Assembly (NCBI RefSeq): GCF_900103875.1
Contig: NZ_LT629705.1
Span: forward strand, 2,551,001-2,615,000
Source of the DNA: Pseudomonas arsenicoxydans
Lineage (GTDB): Bacteria; Pseudomonadota; Gammaproteobacteria; Pseudomonadales; Pseudomonadaceae
Direction of reading: 5' to 3'
Length of the DNA stretch: 64,000 nt
The notes under the pieces are model-generated. The model was not told the DNA's origin, made no database searches, and saw nothing but the letters and a program-made list of their open reading frames with translations. Positions within the stretch are counted from its first letter, which is position 1, and each line of letters begins with the position of its first letter. Position numbers and translations under genes: made by a program. Below are positions 61,444 through 64,000 of the stretch, in pieces.

Positions 61444-62136
61444 TTAGATCAATTGAATCTCTTCGGTGCGCAACGCACGGTACTCGCCCGGTTTTAGCGC
61501 GTTATCGAGCACCAGCGGCCCCATGCGTTCACGGTGCAGGCGCAGCACTTTGTTGTCGAAGTGGCCGAACATCCGCTTCACCTGGTGGTAACGACCTTCG
61601 ACGATGCTCAGTCGAGCGGACGTGGGTCCGAGCACGTCCAGCCCGGCGGGTTGGGTGGTGAGGTCTTCGAAAGCGAAGTACAGCCCTTCAGCGAATTTCA
61701 ACGCATATTCCGGGCCGATCTCTTGCTCGGTCTCGACGTAGTAGACCTTGGGCAGCTTGGTCTGCGGCTGGGTCAGGCGTCGCGACCAGCTGCCGTCATT
61801 GGTGATCAGCATCAGGCCGGTGGTGTTGAAATCCAGGCGACCGGCGATGTGCAGGTCGTCCTTGTCCGGCTCCTGGATCAGGTCTAGGACCGTCGGGTGT
61901 TGCGGGTCGCGGGTGGCGCTGACGCAGCCGGGCGGTTTGTGCAGCATGAAATAACGTGCGGGCTTGCCGACTTGCAGCACATCCCCATCGACCTCGACGC
62001 GGCTGAATTCCAGCACTTGGGCGTGCGGGTCGCTGACGACTTTTCCGTCGATCCGCACGCGCTTTTCCACCAGCAACAGTCGGACCTGTTGACGGTTGAA
62101 ACGCGGTAGATTGCTGAGGAAACGGTCAACGCGCAT
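61444..62136 (-). CDS. rsuA: 16S rRNA pseudouridine(516) synthase
   Basis: Enzyme of 230 aa with an N-terminal S4 RNA-binding domain (RVDRFLSNLPRFNRQQVRLLL) and the RsuA/RluB/E/F-type catalytic domain. The active-site Asp is in HIAGRLDFNTTGLMLITNDG-type sequence (GRLDFNTTGL), followed by KVYYVETE and VEGRYHQVKRMFGH. Length and start match RsuA, which modifies U516 in 16S rRNA. RluE/RluF are the nearest alternatives but are longer or lack this S4 start. Confidence 0.9.
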   Translation of the reverse strand: MRVDRFLSNLPRFNRQQVRLLLVEKRVRIDGKVVSDPHAQVLEFSRVEVDGDVLQVGKPARYFMLHKPPGCVSATRDPQHPTVLDLIQEPDKDDLHIAGRLDFNTTGLMLITNDGSWSRRLTQPQTKLPKVYYVETEQEIGPEYALKFAEGLYFAFEDLTTQPAGLDVLGPTSARLSIVEGRYHQVKRMFGHFDNKVLRLHRERMGPLVLDNALKPGEYRALRTEEIQLI

Positions 62137-62192
62137 GACAAAGGATCAGTGGTGAAAGGGCGCGTATCTTACGTGATCAGCCGAGCGGGTGC

Positions 62193-62387
62193 TTACAACT
62201 GCGCCTCGACCTCGGCACAGCGTGGGCACAGGCAGGATTTATTGCGCAGTTCCGCCGGCAGTGCTTCGAGCACCGAAGGGTCGATGCTGACGCCAAAGCA
62301 CCAGCACGTTTGATCGACGGTTCGCGGGTCAGCCAGGGTGCAGGCGTTGGAGGCGCCGCAGGCCGGGCACAGGTCAGGATTATTCAT
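62193..62387 (-). CDS. Small cysteine-rich CWC-family protein
   Basis: Protein of 64 aa with seven cysteines in paired sets: LCPACGASNAC, QTCWCFGV and SCLCPRC. The CWC in the middle defines the cysteine-rich CWC family. It probably binds zinc. Its start overlaps the stop of the upstream diguanylate cyclase gene by four bases (ATGA), so it is translated with it. Function unknown. Confidence 0.85.
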   Translation of the reverse strand: MNNPDLCPACGASNACTLADPRTVDQTCWCFGVSIDPSVLEALPAELRNKSCLCPRCAEVEAQL

Positions 62388-63883
62388 GTAGGACTGTATT
62401 CATAACTGGAGTGAGGCATTTCCACGCACGTTCGGTTGCGGCCGGCTTGCTTGGCCCGGTACATCGCATGATCGGCCCGAGAGAGCAGGGTGTGCAAGGT
62501 TTCATCGACTTGCAAGGTGGTCAGGCCGATGCTGACTGTCAGCTGCAGTTCATTTCCGTTGTAGGCATAACGCTGCTGTTCGACGTGCTGGCGAATTTTC
62601 TCGGCGATCATCAGACCGGTCTCACCGTCGGTGTCCTTGAGCAGCACGATGAACTCTTCGCCACCCCAGCGACAGACAATGTCGGAATGGCGCAGGCAAC
62701 TCTCCAGGTCCCGGGCGAAGCCGATCAGCACTTGATCGCCGGCCAGGTGACCGTAGGTGTCGTTCAAGGCCTTGAAGTGATCCAGGTCCAGCAACAACGC
62801 AGTCAGCGGCTTGGGCTCGCGTTGGGCTTCGTGCATGGCTTGCGCGGCCAGCAGGTCGAAGCCGCGACGGTTCGGCAATTCGGTCAGGCTGTCGAGTGTC
62901 GCTTGCGCCTGGATCTTGCCCTGGAAGCGCTTGATCACCCGGTTGAGCAGGGCCAGCACGATCAGCGTCACGAGCAGGCAGATCAGCAGGTTGAGGTACA
63001 GCGACTGACGGATGTCATTGAGCGCGCCGTCTTCGCGTTTATCGACAAACAGGTACCAGTTCAATTCCGGAATGAACCGCACATTGAGGAAATGTCCCTG
63101 GCCGTAGACGGAATATTCGTAGCTGCCGCTGTGGGGTTTGGGCAACTGACTGACCAGCCCCTTCATGCTGTCCAGTTCGTCGAGTTTCTGTCCGATATGC
63201 GCGCCTTGTGGGCCGCCCTCGGCGCCGGTGAGCACCAGGCGTCCGAAGTTGTCGACGAAGTACACACTGCGCTGGTAACGCTGCTGGTATTTGTCGATCA
63301 GCTTGATCACCGCATCGACCGTCAGGCCGACGCCCGCCGCGCCGATGAAGCGGTTGTTGTAGTCGTAGACCTTGTAGTTGATGAAGAAGGTCAGGTTGTC
63401 CTTGTTGGCGAGGTCCGGGTCGACATTGATCTCGTAGGGATCGGCCATGTCGCGTACGCGGAAATACCAGGCGTCGCGCGGCTCAGTGGATTTGACCTGC
63501 TTGAGTACGCCCTTGGCGTGGTAGTAGGTGAGGCTGGTGTTGGAAACGAAAAAGGCGGTGTAGGCGCCGTAGTGCGTCATGACCTCGTTGAGGTAGCGGG
63601 TCATTTTATCGGGGTCTTGCTCGCCGTTTACCACCCAGTCACGCATGAAGGTGTCGCGGGACATCATCGAGGAAATCAGGATCGGTCTGACGAGGTCTTT
63701 CTGGATTTCCGAGTAGACCGTGTCGGAGGTCAGCGGCAGTTCGGTGTTGATGATGCTGTCGCGGATCGACGCGCGCGAGGCGTAGTAGCTCAGGAGAGAC
63801 GTGGCCAGGAAGCCTGCGCCCAGCAACGCGATGAGCGTGAGGACCAACGAGCGTTGTGAGTACAGCGGCGATCGAAGCGGCAT
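62384..63883 (-). CDS. Membrane diguanylate cyclase with periplasmic Cache-type sensor
   Basis: Protein of 499 aa. Two membrane segments (about residues 12-33, LVLTLIALLGAGFLATSLLSYY, and 293-313, LLICLLVTLIVLALLNRVI) bracket a periplasmic dCache-type sensor domain with AWYFRVRDMADPYEINVDPD and FINYKVYDYNNRFIGAAGVG. The cytoplasmic GGDEF domain (from about 330) has the active GGEEF site and a RHSD inhibitory site exactly five residues before it. It should make c-di-GMP in answer to a small ligand outside. A CWC protein is coupled downstream. ATG at 63883. Confidence 0.9.
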   Translation of the reverse strand: MPLRSPLYSQRSLVLTLIALLGAGFLATSLLSYYASRASIRDSIINTELPLTSDTVYSEIQKDLVRPILISSMMSRDTFMRDWVVNGEQDPDKMTRYLNEVMTHYGAYTAFFVSNTSLTYYHAKGVLKQVKSTEPRDAWYFRVRDMADPYEINVDPDLANKDNLTFFINYKVYDYNNRFIGAAGVGLTVDAVIKLIDKYQQRYQRSVYFVDNFGRLVLTGAEGGPQGAHIGQKLDELDSMKGLVSQLPKPHSGSYEYSVYGQGHFLNVRFIPELNWYLFVDKREDGALNDIRQSLYLNLLICLLVTLIVLALLNRVIKRFQGKIQAQATLDSLTELPNRRGFDLLAAQAMHEAQREPKPLTALLLDLDHFKALNDTYGHLAGDQVLIGFARDLESCLRHSDIVCRWGGEEFIVLLKDTDGETGLMIAEKIRQHVEQQRYAYNGNELQLTVSIGLTTLQVDETLHTLLSRADHAMYRAKQAGRNRTCVEMPHSSYEYSPT

Positions 63884-64000
63884 GACGTTTCCGTTGGCAG
63901 TGACCCGATGGCAGGCATTCTAATGGCACTGCCGGGAAATAACTGCCCCATGTTCAGCGCGAATGATGGCTCACATGCTCCCTGCAGATTGCGCCCGGCC
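63884..64000. other. Right-end intergenic stretch
   Basis: 117 bases upstream of the diguanylate cyclase gene; nothing recognised. Confidence 0.4.

Noticed and set aside
62411..63859. A 482-codon open frame on the + strand opposite the sensor diguanylate cyclase
   Set aside because: Antisense shadow; low-complexity Val/Gln/Asp composition and no recognised domain.

Overview
The window reads as chromosome of a Pseudomonas species, most likely of the P. fluorescens group. The support is overall high GC, a pca block with the gene order known from pseudomonads, a TtgR/TtgABC-type (MexAB-OprM-type) efflux locus, FosA and PhaG sequences very close to the Pseudomonas proteins as I remember them, an OprD-family porin, and many REP-type inverted repeats of the 'GTGGGAGCGGGCTTGCCCGCGAT' kind written here in part only. 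No rRNA, CRISPR array, insertion sequence or phage structural gene was seen. There is one tRNA gene (Gly, anticodon CCC).

Layout. 0-9.3 kb: protocatechuate branch of the beta-ketoadipate pathway, all on the + strand: end of pcaK, then pcaI-J-F-H-G-T-B-D-C. Together these take protocatechuate to succinyl-CoA and acetyl-CoA; only a pcaR-type regulator and the start of pcaK are missing. 9.4-18.7 kb: a methyltransferase, an OprD porin and the divergent ttgR / ttgABC efflux locus with its operator. 18.9-22.6 kb: an unrecognised beta-rich protein, and an ArsR regulator - MFS exporter - XenB-type ene-reductase group. 22.6-31 kb: acpH, the ornithine-lipid pair olsBA, a penicillin-binding-fold hydrolase with an amidase downstream, YceI and a cardiolipin synthase. 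31-39.8 kb: BglX, a LemA-TPM-TPM envelope operon, a methyltransferase, a DMT transporter, a DJ-1/PfpI protein, a ribbon-helix-helix protein and a YegP protein.

39.9-52.3 kb is more individual: a stand-alone SIR2-like protein, an iron alcohol dehydrogenase, an alpha-oxoamine-synthase-like PLP enzyme with its own MFS exporter, a LysR regulator facing both this pair and a CoA-transferase / HMG-CoA-lyase / permease catabolic set, then FosA, a LysE exporter and a PAS-GAF-GGDEF diguanylate cyclase. 52.4-60.1 kb carries small stress and envelope proteins and accessory genes (a solitary HsdR-N-type nuclease, two AidA/PixA inclusion-body proteins, a truncated HigA-like antitoxin) ending at tRNA-Gly. 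60.2-64 kb returns to core genes: phaG, rsuA, a small cysteine-rich protein translationally coupled to a second membrane diguanylate cyclase.

The most likely undescribed material is the oxoamine-synthase/MFS cassette (43.4-44.6 kb), the SIR2-like protein (39.9-40.9 kb), the unknown protein at 19 kb, and the accessory stretch before the tRNA. All functions are read from sequence patterns and memory of families; no search was run.
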